Positions 36,872 to 45,909 of a DNA stretch of 64,000 bases are shown piece after piece. Both the position numbers and the translations under genes were made by a program. The DNA comes from Clostridium sporogenes (GTDB lineage: Bacteria; Bacillota; Clostridia; Clostridiales; Clostridiaceae), in the NCBI RefSeq assembly GCF_001020205.1, contig NZ_CP011663.1, positions 1,240,001 through 1,304,000 of the forward strand, given 5' to 3'. Position 1 is the first letter of the stretch. Every line of letters begins with the position of its first letter. The notes below the pieces were generated by a model. That model was given only the letters and a program-made list of their open reading frames with translations. It was not told the origin of the DNA and ran no database searches.

Positions 36872-37628
36872 AGACACTGTAAATGAAAATAATCTATTTA
36901 ATGACCTAAGTTTAGATGTAAAAGAAGGAGATTTTATAACTATAATAGGAAGTAATGGAGCAGGGAAATCTACTCTTTTAAATATGATATCAGGAAGTAT
37001 AAAACCAGATCAGGGCAAAATAAACTTAGAAGATAAAGATATAACTTTTAGTAAAGAATATGAAGTTTCAAAATATATAGGTAGAGTATTTCAAGATCCA
37101 TCTAAGGGAACAGCACCTTCTATGACCATATTAGAAAATATGTCTATGGCAGAAAATAAAGGAAAAAGATTTGGTCTTACCTTAGGGATAAATAAAAAGA
37201 AAACCTATAATTTTATAGATATGTTAAAGGAACTAAATTTAGGATTAGAGGATAAATTAAATGTGACCGTAGGATCACTATCAGGAGGTCAAAGGCAGGC
37301 ACTATCATTAATTATGATAGCTATGAATAAGCCTAAAGTGTTGCTTTTAGATGAACATACAGCAGCACTAGATCCTAAAACTTCTAAAAGAATAATAGAG
37401 ATAACAGAAAAAATAATAGAAGAAGAAAAAATTACAGCTTTAATGGTAACTCATGATTTATATCAAGCTATAAATGTAGGAAATAGATTAATAATGATGC
37501 ATAAAGGTAAGGTAGTTTTGGATATAAAAGGGGAAGAAAAAAAATCTTTAACTAAAGAAAAGTTGCTAAAATGCTTTGAAAATCTTAATATAGAAGATGG
37601 ATTAAGTGATAGGACTTTATTTTCATAG
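36834..37628 (+). CDS. ABC transporter ATP-binding protein (COG1101)
   Basis: A 264-residue ATPase. Walker A GSNGAGKSTLLNM, signature SLSGGQRQALSLIM, Walker B VLLLDEHTAALDPKT and switch MVTHDLYQA are intact; the DEHTAALD form is typical for this subgroup. It energises the adjacent permease. The binding site GGGAGGGATC lies in the permease gene. Confidence 0.92.
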   Translation: MLQIQNLHKVFNKDTVNENNLFNDLSLDVKEGDFITIIGSNGAGKSTLLNMISGSIKPDQGKINLEDKDITFSKEYEVSKYIGRVFQDPSKGTAPSMTILENMSMAENKGKRFGLTLGINKKKTYNFIDMLKELNLGLEDKLNVTVGSLSGGQRQALSLIMIAMNKPKVLLLDEHTAALDPKTSKRIIEITEKIIEEEKITALMVTHDLYQAINVGNRLIMMHKGKVVLDIKGEEKKSLTKEKLLKCFENLNIEDGLSDRTLFS

Positions 37629-37695
37629 TTATAACTTTAATGTAATATTGAATAAAAATAAGAATTTAATACACCAATTTATTAATTTATAATAT

Positions 37696-37718
37696 GCAGC
37701 TCTTAGGGGCTGCTTTAT
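37696..37718 (+). terminator. Weak terminator of the importer operon
   Basis: GCAGC and GCTGC form a short GC-containing stem with a TTTATTATT tail. The gap to 37965 is otherwise AT-rich with a TATAAT near 37919 that may belong to the next gene. Confidence 0.45.
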
Positions 37719-37965
37719 TATTGTTACTAAATTGAGAAAGTCTTTGCTAACTTTGTATATAAGTTTTGTAATCTATGATTTTTATTTTTGGGGATACAAA
37801 AGTACTATTACTTTATGAAATAATCATATAAATCTTTTATGTATGAATACCTAGTATATAATTTTAATAAAAGTGAAAAATCATTTTAAAGATTATACAT
37901 ATGTTTCCAATTTGATGATATAATTAATATAGCTAATAATTTAATTATCGTTAGGGAGGATTGTT

Positions 37966-38268
37966 ATGCTTAGATTAATATACATAACTGTTTATGGAGG
38001 AATCTGCTTATTTATGCTATATTGTGCATATAGTTCTATAGTAAAAAAGAAAATAAAAATTTATGTTGGAGAACATAGGAAGATAACAAATAAAGAGAAG
38101 CTTTCTAAGGCTTTAGGAATAAATTATTTATTTCTTTCTATATGCTTTTTTATTTATGCTGTATTATTATTTTTTAATAAAACACCCAAATATCCTATAT
38201 TTACAATAGCATTTATAGTTCTTTTTATGACACCTTTTATATTAGTAAATAAATATACTAAAAACTAA
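37966..38268 (+). CDS. Small membrane protein (DUF3784-like)
   Basis: A 100-residue protein with three hydrophobic segments (about 5-25, 49-69, 76-94) separated by a basic loop. Size and layout resemble DUF3784 proteins of Firmicutes, but I see no diagnostic motif. Function unknown. It has an AGGGAGG site and a strong terminator, so it is a monocistronic gene. Confidence 0.6.
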   Translation: MLRLIYITVYGGICLFMLYCAYSSIVKKKIKIYVGEHRKITNKEKLSKALGINYLFLSICFFIYAVLLFFNKTPKYPIFTIAFIVLFMTPFILVNKYTKN

Positions 38269-38284
38269 AAATATAATTTATATT

Positions 38285-38324
38285 AAAAGTGCTGATTTAT
38301 GTAAATAAATCAGCACTTTTAAGT
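38285..38324. terminator. Perfect bidirectional terminator
   Basis: AAAAGTGCTGATTTAT (38285-38300) and ATAAATCAGCACTTTT (38305-38320) form a perfect 16-bp stem with a 4-base loop, A-rich on one side and T-rich on the other. Confidence 0.85.
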
Positions 38325-38463
38325 TTTTACAAATTTACCACATTAATAAGACATTTCAATAATTTCTTTATTAAATAACATAATTAACCTATAAAGTTTG
38401 TTTTTCTATAACATTAAATTAATTTATTTTTATAATTTAATAATTAATAATAATTTACATGCT

Positions 38464-38492
38464 TTGACATAGAAATTTGCCATAATTATAAT
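38464..38492 (+). promoter_or_regulatory. Perfect consensus sigma-A promoter of asdA
   Basis: TTGACA (38464-38469), exactly 17 bases, TATAAT (38487-38492). This is a full match to the vegetative consensus with optimal spacing. It predicts a leader of about 200 bases before asdA, in which I see no clear conserved structure. Confidence 0.8.
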
Positions 38493-38699
38493 TATATATA
38501 ATGAAGTTATAATTTCTTTGTAGATATTTCATTGCAATAAATAATTTATATAACAGATAATTTATACAATAATCTTTATTACAATATATTACTAGTATAT
38601 GTTTTTCATAAGAATAGTTTTTATAACATTGGATAACATAATTTAATAAATACTTTTATTGTAATTGGCAGTTGTATTTGTAGAGGGAGGAATTTTTTT

Positions 38700-40343
38700 A
38701 TGGATAATCCTAATATTCAACGTATAGAATTAGAACATATTTATGGTAAAATTAGCCCTTTTGAGCTTAAAGATAGATTAATTAGTCTTGCTAAAGAAAG
38801 TCAGATAGAAAAAAGTGCCCATGCTCTTTTAGATGCAGGAAGAGGAAATCCAAATTGGACAGCAGCAGCTCCTAGAGAGGCATTTTTTGCTTTTGGTCAA
38901 TTTGCAGTAGAAGAAACCCGTAGAGTATGGAGCGATGGTGCTTTAGCAGGCATGCCAAAAAAAGAAGGAATTTATAAAAGATTTAAAGAATACATAGAGA
39001 AACATAAAGGGGAGCCAGGAATAGAACTTTTAAATAATATAATTCATTATGGTATAGATTTTAAAGGATTTGATAAAGATTGTTTTGTATATGAACTAGC
39101 GGATGGAATTATTGGAGACAACTATCCAGTTCCAGATAGAATGTTAATTCATATTGAAAAATTAGTACAGGACTATCTTATGCAAGAAATGTGTTATAAT
39201 AAACCGTTAAAAGGTAAATTTAATTTGTTTGCAGTAGAAGGAGCTACTGCAGCTATGTGTTATATATTCGATTCTTTAATTGCTAATGAGTTGTTACAAA
39301 GAGGAGATAGAATAGCTCTTATGACACCAATATTTACTCCTTATCTTGAAATACCACTAATACCTCGTTATAATTTTGAAGTAGTTAAAATTAGTGCAAC
39401 AGAGACAAAGGAAGATGGAACCCATACTTGGCAATATCCTGATGAGGAATTAGAAAAATTAAGAGATCCAAGTATTAAGGCGCTATTTGTAGTTAATCCT
39501 AGCAATCCACCTTCTGTAGCTATAGAATCAGATTCTATAAATAAAATAGTTCAAATCGTTAATGAGAGCAATCCAAATTTAATGATAATTTCTGATGATG
39601 TATATGGAACTTTTGTAGACGAATTTCGTTCTTTAGTAGCGGATTTAGCTTTTAATACTATAGGCGTTTATTCTTTTTCAAAATATTTTGGAGTAACAGG
39701 ATGGAGACTTGGAACTATTGCGCTTTATGAAGAAAATGTATTTGATAAATTAATAAGAGAATTACCAGAGGATAAAAAAGAAGCCTTGAGAAAGAGATAT
39801 GGAGCTCTTTCTACTAACCCAGAGGAAATTCTTTTTATTGATAGGATAGTGGCAGACAGTCGTCAAGTAGCTCTTAATCATACAGCAGGATTATCTACTC
39901 CACAACAAGTTCAAATGGCCTTTTTTTCCGTGTTTGCAATATTAGATAAGGAAAATAAATATAAACAATTGACACAGCGAATATGTAGACATCGTCAAAA
40001 ATTATTATACGAGGGTTTAGGCATAAAATTTGATAGAGAAGAAAATGATGCTTCTTATTACACAGAGTTTGATTTGCTTCAGTGGGCACACTGCAATTAT
40101 GGAGAGGATTTTAGTGCTTATTTAGAAAAAAATTATAAACCTGTAGATATACTATTACGCTTAGCTGAAAAATCTTCTATAGTATTATTAGGTGGAGGAG
40201 GATTTCACGGACCAGAGTGGTCTATTAGAATATCCCTTGCCAATTTAAATGATGAGGCTTACTCTAAAATAGGTAAAGTTCTTCATAATGTATTAGATGA
40301 GTATGTTAAGGAATGGAAATGCTATAGAGATTTACAAAAATAA
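38700..40343 (+). CDS. asdA: Aspartate 4-decarboxylase (bifunctional aspartate aminotransferase)
   Basis: A 547-residue PLP enzyme, the right length for AsdA (EC 4.1.1.12) and longer than ordinary fold-I aminotransferases. Landmarks are DAGRGNPNWTAAAPREAFF near residue 45, FVVNPSNPPS for cofactor contacts, and the PLP lysine in YSFSKYFGVTGWRLG (Lys328). It converts aspartate to alanine and CO2, consuming a proton; with an aspartate:alanine antiporter this yields proton motive force. No aspT lies beside it, so if coupled, the antiporter is elsewhere. The perfect promoter suggests high expression. The gene converges on an EamA exporter. Confidence 0.92.
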   Translation: MDNPNIQRIELEHIYGKISPFELKDRLISLAKESQIEKSAHALLDAGRGNPNWTAAAPREAFFAFGQFAVEETRRVWSDGALAGMPKKEGIYKRFKEYIEKHKGEPGIELLNNIIHYGIDFKGFDKDCFVYELADGIIGDNYPVPDRMLIHIEKLVQDYLMQEMCYNKPLKGKFNLFAVEGATAAMCYIFDSLIANELLQRGDRIALMTPIFTPYLEIPLIPRYNFEVVKISATETKEDGTHTWQYPDEELEKLRDPSIKALFVVNPSNPPSVAIESDSINKIVQIVNESNPNLMIISDDVYGTFVDEFRSLVADLAFNTIGVYSFSKYFGVTGWRLGTIALYEENVFDKLIRELPEDKKEALRKRYGALSTNPEEILFIDRIVADSRQVALNHTAGLSTPQQVQMAFFSVFAILDKENKYKQLTQRICRHRQKLLYEGLGIKFDREENDASYYTEFDLLQWAHCNYGEDFSAYLEKNYKPVDILLRLAEKSSIVLLGGGGFHGPEWSIRISLANLNDEAYSKIGKVLHNVLDEYVKEWKCYRDLQK

Positions 40344-40382
40344 ATTATTATTTTAAATATAAATTTTAGTATAAAAGATATC

Positions 40383-40460
40383 AAAATAGATTTAATTTTA
40401 AGAACTCAAACCACTGAACATTAGTGATTTGCCATATTAAGATTAAATCTATTTTATTTT
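40383..40460. repeat. Inverted-repeat element between convergent genes
   Basis: AAAATAGATTTAATTTTAA (40383-40401) pairs with its complement at 40437-40455 over 19 bp including one G-U pair, with CACT/AGTG as an inner stem. It sits between the converging asdA and eamA genes and can terminate both. Its first 17 bases are identical to the complement of 19331-19347. Confidence 0.65.
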
Positions 40461-40494
40461 AATAGGCCTTTTACTAATATATGATTTTGTTTTG

Positions 40495-41376
40495 CTAATT
40501 AGATTTTTGACATATATAAACTCCTGCAACTATTAAAGCTGTTGATAAAATTGTTATTATAGTTATTTTTTCACCTAATATTATAGTTGATAGAACTATA
40601 GAAGATATAGGAACTAAATTTACAAAAATAGAAGTTTTGGAAGGTCCTATTTGTTTTATGGATATTTGTTGAACTAAATATCCTATAACAGAAGCAAAGA
40701 TGCTCATGTATAAAATTGCTATATATGAATAATAGGGAACCTTATTTATTAAAGATAAAGGTTTCTCATATATGACAAAAGGAATTAAAAATAAAGTACA
40801 AAATAAAAAACTGTAAAAGGTTAAAGTCATTGGAGAATATTTTGGCATTACCTTTTTGCTAAAGACTCCATAAGAAGCCCAACATAATACAGCTATTATC
40901 ATTAAAATGTCACCCTTATTAAAATTAATATTTAAAATATTAGCTATAGCACCATTAGTTATGGTTAAGAGAACTCCAGTAAAAGAAAGAATAATTCCTA
41001 TAATTCCTTTTGAACTTAGTTTATCTTTAAGAAATATAACACTTAATATACAGGTTATAATAGGATTAGATGCAGCTATTAAAGATGAATTTGTAGCTGT
41101 AGTGTATGTAGAAGCCTTAAAAAAGAAAATATGATAGCCAACCATTCCTACTATTCCTGTAAATAAAAATACTGGAATATCTTTTTTCTTTAGTTTATAT
41201 ATGTTTTTTTCTTTAATAATAATTATGAAAAAGAGCACTAATGTAGCTATTAAAAATCTTAAAAAGGTCAATGTGAAAGGTGGAATAAAAGGTGCAGAAA
41301 GTTTTGCAGCAATAAAAGCTCCACCCCAAAATAAAGTAGATAAAATCATTAAAAAATATACTTTAGAATCCTTCAT
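40495..41376 (-). CDS. EamA/DMT family transporter
   Basis: A 293-residue protein with ten hydrophobic segments in two EamA repeats (FWGGAFIAAKLSAPFIPPFT in the first, LCWASYGVFSKKVMPKYSP in the second). The family exports amino acids and other metabolites; no substrate can be assigned. The start has AAGGGGG 8 bases upstream on the minus strand. It converges on asdA across a shared hairpin. Confidence 0.88.
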   Translation of the reverse strand: MKDSKVYFLMILSTLFWGGAFIAAKLSAPFIPPFTLTFLRFLIATLVLFFIIIIKEKNIYKLKKKDIPVFLFTGIVGMVGYHIFFFKASTYTTATNSSLIAASNPIITCILSVIFLKDKLSSKGIIGIILSFTGVLLTITNGAIANILNINFNKGDILMIIAVLCWASYGVFSKKVMPKYSPMTLTFYSFLFCTLFLIPFVIYEKPLSLINKVPYYSYIAILYMSIFASVIGYLVQQISIKQIGPSKTSIFVNLVPISSIVLSTIILGEKITIITILSTALIVAGVYICQKSN

Positions 41377-41692
41377 AAGTAATCCCCCTTATTATACTGA
41401 TAAGTTAAAATAATATTGATAGTCCTTATTAAAAATTACATTTTAGTTATAAAATAAATTCATATTTATTTAATATTAGTATAAATATTATAGTGCTAAT
41501 ATCCATTACTAATAAATATTATATAAATATGAATTTTTAAGCACATATTTTAAATTATACTAAAAAATTCGGTAATTATATAGTCTATAAAGATATTTTG
41601 AAGTTTAATATAGAGTTTTTAATGGATTCTTAGAAATATTTATTTGGTATAAAAGTATTTAATAATAAAATATAAGTGAGAAAAAATAAATA

Positions 41693-41721
41693 TTGAAAAG
41701 ATAAAAAATATATGATATCAT
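41693..41721 (+). promoter_or_regulatory. Promoter of the psuK-psuG operon
   Basis: TTGAAA (41693-41698), 17-base spacer, TATCAT (41716-41721). The palindrome starts at the last base of the -10 box. Confidence 0.55.
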
Positions 41722-41765
41722 TTACTTAAACAAAAGCTTATCTTATAAGCTTTTGTTTAAGTAAA
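41721..41765. promoter_or_regulatory. Perfect 21-bp palindrome at the psuK start site
   Basis: Arms 41721-41741 and 41745-41765 are perfectly complementary around CTT. The repeat covers the predicted transcription start and ends 20 bases before the psuK ATG. It is a candidate operator for the helix-turn-helix domain fused to PsuK; as RNA it could also hide the ribosome binding site. Confidence 0.7.
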
Positions 41766-41785
41766 CGGTTTTTGAGGGGATAAAT

Positions 41786-42883
41786 ATGACAAATAGAGAA
41801 AAAGAAATTTTAGAATTAATAAAGGAAAATCCAATGATATCCCAAAAGGACTTAGCAGAGAAACTAGGCATAACAAGATCTTCTACAGCAGTGCATATAA
41901 CTAATCTTTTGAAAAAAGGATATCTTTTAGGGAAAGGTTATATAGTTTCAAAGGATGAAGAGTATGTTTCTATAATTGGTGGAGCAAATATGGATATACA
42001 AGGTTTCCCTAATGATAAATTAATATACAAAGATTCTAATCCAGGGAAGAGTAAAATATCCTTAGGGGGAGTAGGTAGAAACATAGGAGAGAATTTAACT
42101 AAATTAGGTATAAATACAAAACTTATAACTGCTTTAGGAGAAGATATATATGGAAACAAAATATTAGAAGAAGCAAAAACTATAGGTATGGATATGGAAC
42201 ATTCTATAATAATGCGGGAAAATACAACTTCTACCTATCTTTCAATTTTAGATGAAACAGGGGATATGATGGTTGCTATAGCTCACATGGATATATTTGA
42301 TAAAATGCCTTTAGATTTTATTAAAAGTAAAAAAACTGTTATAGAAAACTCAGGTGTATGTATAATTGATACTAATATACCACAGGAGATTATAGAATAT
42401 ATAGTTAACGATCATCAAAATGTAAAATTCTTTTTAGATACAGTATCTACTACTAAGGCTAAAAAGATAAAAAATATTATAGGAAAGTTCCATACTATTA
42501 AATTAAATAGGATTGAGGCAGATATATTGTCTGGAATTCCTATAAAAAAGGAAGATGATTTAGAAAAATCCGCTGAGTTTTTCTTAGAAAAGGGAGTTAA
42601 AAGAGTGTTTATAACTTTAGGTGAAGAAGGGGTTTATTACAATGATGGAAAAAACAAAGGTAAAATACCTACTCCTAAAGTTAGAGTTATAAATGCAACA
42701 GGATCAGGGGATGCTTTTATGGCAGCTATGGTCTATTGTTATTTAAAAGATTTTTCTGTAGAAGAAACTATTAAGTTTTCAATGACAGCTTCCATACTAG
42801 CCTTATCCCATGAAGATACTATAAATCCAAATATGTCAGTTTGGAGTATAAATAATAAGATGAAGGAGATAGGAATATGTTAG
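41786..42883 (+). CDS. psuK: Pseudouridine kinase with N-terminal helix-turn-helix domain
   Basis: A 365-residue fusion. Residues 1-55 form a winged helix-turn-helix (NPMISQKDLAEKLGITRSST as recognition region); residues about 60-360 are a PfkB/ribokinase-type kinase with GGANMDIQGFP at the start and the anion hole and catalytic base NATGSGDAF (Asp309). It phosphorylates pseudouridine to the 5'-phosphate, the substrate of the PsuG encoded next. The fused DNA-binding domain suggests self-regulation, and a perfect palindrome lies at the start site. Its last 7 bases overlap psuG. Assignment as pseudouridine kinase rests on that coupling. Confidence 0.9.
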   Translation: MTNREKEILELIKENPMISQKDLAEKLGITRSSTAVHITNLLKKGYLLGKGYIVSKDEEYVSIIGGANMDIQGFPNDKLIYKDSNPGKSKISLGGVGRNIGENLTKLGINTKLITALGEDIYGNKILEEAKTIGMDMEHSIIMRENTTSTYLSILDETGDMMVAIAHMDIFDKMPLDFIKSKKTVIENSGVCIIDTNIPQEIIEYIVNDHQNVKFFLDTVSTTKAKKIKNIIGKFHTIKLNRIEADILSGIPIKKEDDLEKSAEFFLEKGVKRVFITLGEEGVYYNDGKNKGKIPTPKVRVINATGSGDAFMAAMVYCYLKDFSVEETIKFSMTASILALSHEDTINPNMSVWSINNKMKEIGIC

Positions 42884-43800
42884 AACAATATTTAGAAATT
42901 AGTAAAGAAGTATCAGAAGCTTTAAAGGAAAATAAACCTGTAGTAGCTTTAGAATCTACTATAATATCTCATGGGATGCCATATCCTAAAAATGCAGAGA
43001 CTGCATTAAATGTAGAAAAAATAATAAGAGATAAAGGGGCAATACCTGCTACTATAGCCATATTAAATGGTAAATTAAAAGTTGGTTTAACAAAGGATGA
43101 AATAGAATACTTAGGTAAAAAAGGAAAAGAAGTAGTTAAAACTAGTAGAAGGGACATACCATTTATATTGGCCAAAAAACTCGATGGAGCAACTACAGTA
43201 GCATCTACTATGATTGTAGCTAACTTGGCAGGAATAAAAGTATTTGGAACTGGTGGAATAGGTGGAGTTCATAGAGGAGCACAAGAAAGCTTTGATATAT
43301 CAGCAGACCTTCAAGAATTAGCTAATACTAATGTAGCAGTAGTTTGTGCGGGAGCTAAATCTATATTAGATATAGGCTTAACATTAGAATATTTAGAAAC
43401 TCAAGGAGTACCAGTAGTAGGTTTTGGTACAGAAGAGCTACCAGCATTTTATACAAGAAAAAGCGGGTTTAAAGTAGATTATAGAGTAGATACAGCAAAA
43501 GAGCTAGCAGAAGCTTTAAAAGCTAAGTGGGATTTAGGATTAAAAGGTGGAATGGTAGTAGGAAATCCAATACCAGAAGAATACCAAATGGATTACGATA
43601 CCATAACAAAGGCTATAAATGATGCAGTTAAAGAGGCAGAAGAAAAAGGCATAAAAGGAAAAGAAAGCACACCATTTTTATTAGCTAAGGTAAAGGATAT
43701 AACTAAAGGTAAAAGTTTAGAAGCTAATATACAATTAGTTTATAATAATGTAGCTGTAGCTTCAGATTTAGCTATAGAATTAAGTAAGCTTAATAAATAA
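42877..43800 (+). CDS. psuG: Pseudouridine-5'-phosphate glycosidase
   Basis: A 307-residue enzyme of the PsuG/IndA family, full length. VALESTIISHGMPYP (Glu26) and VCAGAKSILDIGLTLEYLET (Lys161) contain the residues used for C-C glycosidic cleavage in the E. coli enzyme, and GVPVVGFGTEELPAFYTRKSG is strongly conserved. It splits pseudouridine 5'-phosphate into uracil and ribose 5-phosphate. Translation is coupled to psuK through a 7-base overlap, with AAGGAGAT inside psuK. Confidence 0.95.
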   Translation: MLEQYLEISKEVSEALKENKPVVALESTIISHGMPYPKNAETALNVEKIIRDKGAIPATIAILNGKLKVGLTKDEIEYLGKKGKEVVKTSRRDIPFILAKKLDGATTVASTMIVANLAGIKVFGTGGIGGVHRGAQESFDISADLQELANTNVAVVCAGAKSILDIGLTLEYLETQGVPVVGFGTEELPAFYTRKSGFKVDYRVDTAKELAEALKAKWDLGLKGGMVVGNPIPEEYQMDYDTITKAINDAVKEAEEKGIKGKESTPFLLAKVKDITKGKSLEANIQLVYNNVAVASDLAIELSKLNK

Positions 43801-43885
43801 TTTAAAACAGTTTTAATAAGGTGTTTTAAAAAATATATTTATTTTAACAAACATAAAAAATACATCTAATAAACATATAATTTAA

Positions 43886-43923
43886 AAAATTAGGCCTATG
43901 TTAGTAAGGGCCTAATTTTTTAT
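43886..43923 (+). terminator. Terminator of the psuKG operon
   Basis: AAATTAGGCC pairs with GGCCTAATTT around an 11-12 base loop, followed by T residues. Confidence 0.85.
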
Positions 43924-44090
43924 GTTTTTATTACCATATAGTGATATAATTTATAAAAAGATTAAAATTTTAACCTAAGGGATAGTTCGTTTAGCATAAT
44001 TATTTTTACTCATTTTAGTACTATTAATGGAAGAATGGTATAAGAGTATTACAAATGGGATAAAAAATTAATAAATTTGGGGGAGAGAAT

Positions 44091-45002
44091 ATGAAAATTG
44101 CTATAGTAGGTTCCGGAGCTATGGGATCTTTATATGGGGCTTATTTACATAAAAGTGGAGAGGAAGTTTATTTAATTAATAAATGGGAAGAACATATAAA
44201 TACTATAAATAAAGAAGGATTAGTAATAGATACAGGAGATAAAAAATTAAAGTTTTATCCAAAGGCTGTTACAAATTCTAAGTATATAGGTATAGTAGAT
44301 TTAGCAATAGTATTTGTAAAATCCACAAAAACAGAGGAAGCAATTTTAGAAAATAAAAATATAATGGGAGAAAACACATATGTTTTAACTCTTCAAAATG
44401 GATATGGTAATGGAGAAAAAATAGAAAAATATATAAATAAGAATAGAATAATAGTAGGAACTACTGGTGAAGGATGTACTACTATAAAGGCAGGGTATAT
44501 AAGACATGCAGGTTCAGGAGATACTTATATAGGTATGTTTTCTGGAAAAGAAGATAATATTTTAAAAAGGTTAGAGAATATTTTAAATCATAGCGGTTTT
44601 AATACACATATATGTAAAGATCCTAGAGAACTTATCTGGAATAAACTTATTATAAATGTTGGAATCAATGCTATAACAGCTATTTTAGGTATAAGAAATG
44701 GTGAAATTTTAAAAGAAAAAGCTACAAAAAAAATTATGAAAGATGCAGTTATAGAGGCAGTAAAGGTAGCTAATGCTAAGGGCTTTAATTTTAATGAGGA
44801 AGAAATGATAAAAAAAGTAGAAAATGTAGCCTTAAAAACAGCAGAGAATAAATCCTCTATGTTACAAGATGTTTTAAATAATAAGAAAACAGAAATAGAA
44901 ACTATAAATGGGTCTATTGTAAAAGAAGGGAGTAAGTTTAATATAGGGACACCTATAAATGAAACTTTAACCAATTTAATAATTTCTCTAGAAAAGAAAT
45001 AG
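44091..45002 (+). CDS. panE: 2-dehydropantoate 2-reductase
   Basis: A 303-residue NAD(P)H-dependent ketopantoate reductase (ApbA/PanE family). The N-terminal Rossmann motif is IAIVGSGAMGSLYGAYL; the C-terminal domain has ELIWNKLIINVGINAITAI, with the catalytic lysine, and the helix MLQDVLNNKKTEIETINGSI. It reduces 2-dehydropantoate to pantoate in coenzyme A synthesis. It is alone, away from panBCD, so a related 2-oxoacid substrate remains possible. Confidence 0.85.
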   Translation: MKIAIVGSGAMGSLYGAYLHKSGEEVYLINKWEEHINTINKEGLVIDTGDKKLKFYPKAVTNSKYIGIVDLAIVFVKSTKTEEAILENKNIMGENTYVLTLQNGYGNGEKIEKYINKNRIIVGTTGEGCTTIKAGYIRHAGSGDTYIGMFSGKEDNILKRLENILNHSGFNTHICKDPRELIWNKLIINVGINAITAILGIRNGEILKEKATKKIMKDAVIEAVKVANAKGFNFNEEEMIKKVENVALKTAENKSSMLQDVLNNKKTEIETINGSIVKEGSKFNIGTPINETLTNLIISLEKK

Positions 45003-45276
45003 AATTTTAACGCCGCTTCCTAATAAGTTTTAAATATGACTTCATTAAAATTATATTAAAGTTAAATTTATTTTGAGTCAATTTTATATATAAATCTTAA
45101 AAAATGAAAAGTAGTTAAATATAAATTTTTCAACATTAATAAAATCTTAAATCGTATAATAATATAATATAAAAATAATGTATAATATATATTAGTATTA
45201 TAGAAAGTGTAATTAATTTAGTATAGTATTTAGTATTTACTATAATAAGAATAAATTAATAAGGTAGGTGGATTTT

Positions 45277-45909
45277 GTGTTAGATAAAAGTTGTAAAGAA
45301 TTTATAGATATTTTATCCTCTAAGGAACCTGTACCAGGTGGAGGCGGTGCTTGTGCTTATGTGGGAGCTTTGGGCATGGCTTTAGGTAATATGGTAGCAA
45401 ATCTTACTATAGGAAAGAAAAAATATAAAGATGTAGAAGAGGATGTAAAGGAAATATTAAAAGAAGGAGAAGTCTTAATAGAAAAATTAGAAGCATTAGT
45501 AAATAAAGATGCTGAGGTATTTTATCCATTATCTAAAGCTTATGGATTACCTAAAAATACAGAAGAAGAAAAAGCTTATAAAGATAAAATTATGGAAGAG
45601 GCTTTATATAAAGCTAGTTTAGTACCATTAGAAATAGCTAAATGTGCAGCAGAGACCATAGATCTTCATTATAAATTGGCTAAAAAGGGAACTAGAATTG
45701 CTATAAGTGATGTAGGTGTAGGAGTTTTGTTTTGCAAAACAGCATTAGAAGCTTCTAAGCTAAATGTATATATAAATACTGGTATGATGAAAAATAATGA
45801 TATAAAAAATTCTTTAGAAGAAGAAATCAACACATTAGTTTCTAAATACTCAACTAAGGCAGATAAAGTTTATAGTTATGTAGAAAATTTAATAAGGGGA
45901 AATGAATAA
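45277..45909 (+). CDS. fchA: Methenyltetrahydrofolate cyclohydrolase (cyclodeaminase/cyclohydrolase family)
   Basis: A 210-residue all-helical protein of the FTCD cyclodeaminase/FchA family, with the conserved folate-binding start SSKEPVPGGGGACAYVGALG and a C-terminal GVGVLFCKTALEASKLNV helix pair. In purinolytic clostridia FchA hydrolyses 5,10-methenyl-THF to 10-formyl-THF. GTG 45277 is chosen: AGGTGG is 5 bases upstream and the product then begins as relatives do; a GTG at 45268 lies inside the binding site. It overlaps folD by one base, so the two steps are made together. Confidence 0.85.
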   Translation: MLDKSCKEFIDILSSKEPVPGGGGACAYVGALGMALGNMVANLTIGKKKYKDVEEDVKEILKEGEVLIEKLEALVNKDAEVFYPLSKAYGLPKNTEEEKAYKDKIMEEALYKASLVPLEIAKCAAETIDLHYKLAKKGTRIAISDVGVGVLFCKTALEASKLNVYINTGMMKNNDIKNSLEEEINTLVSKYSTKADKVYSYVENLIRGNE

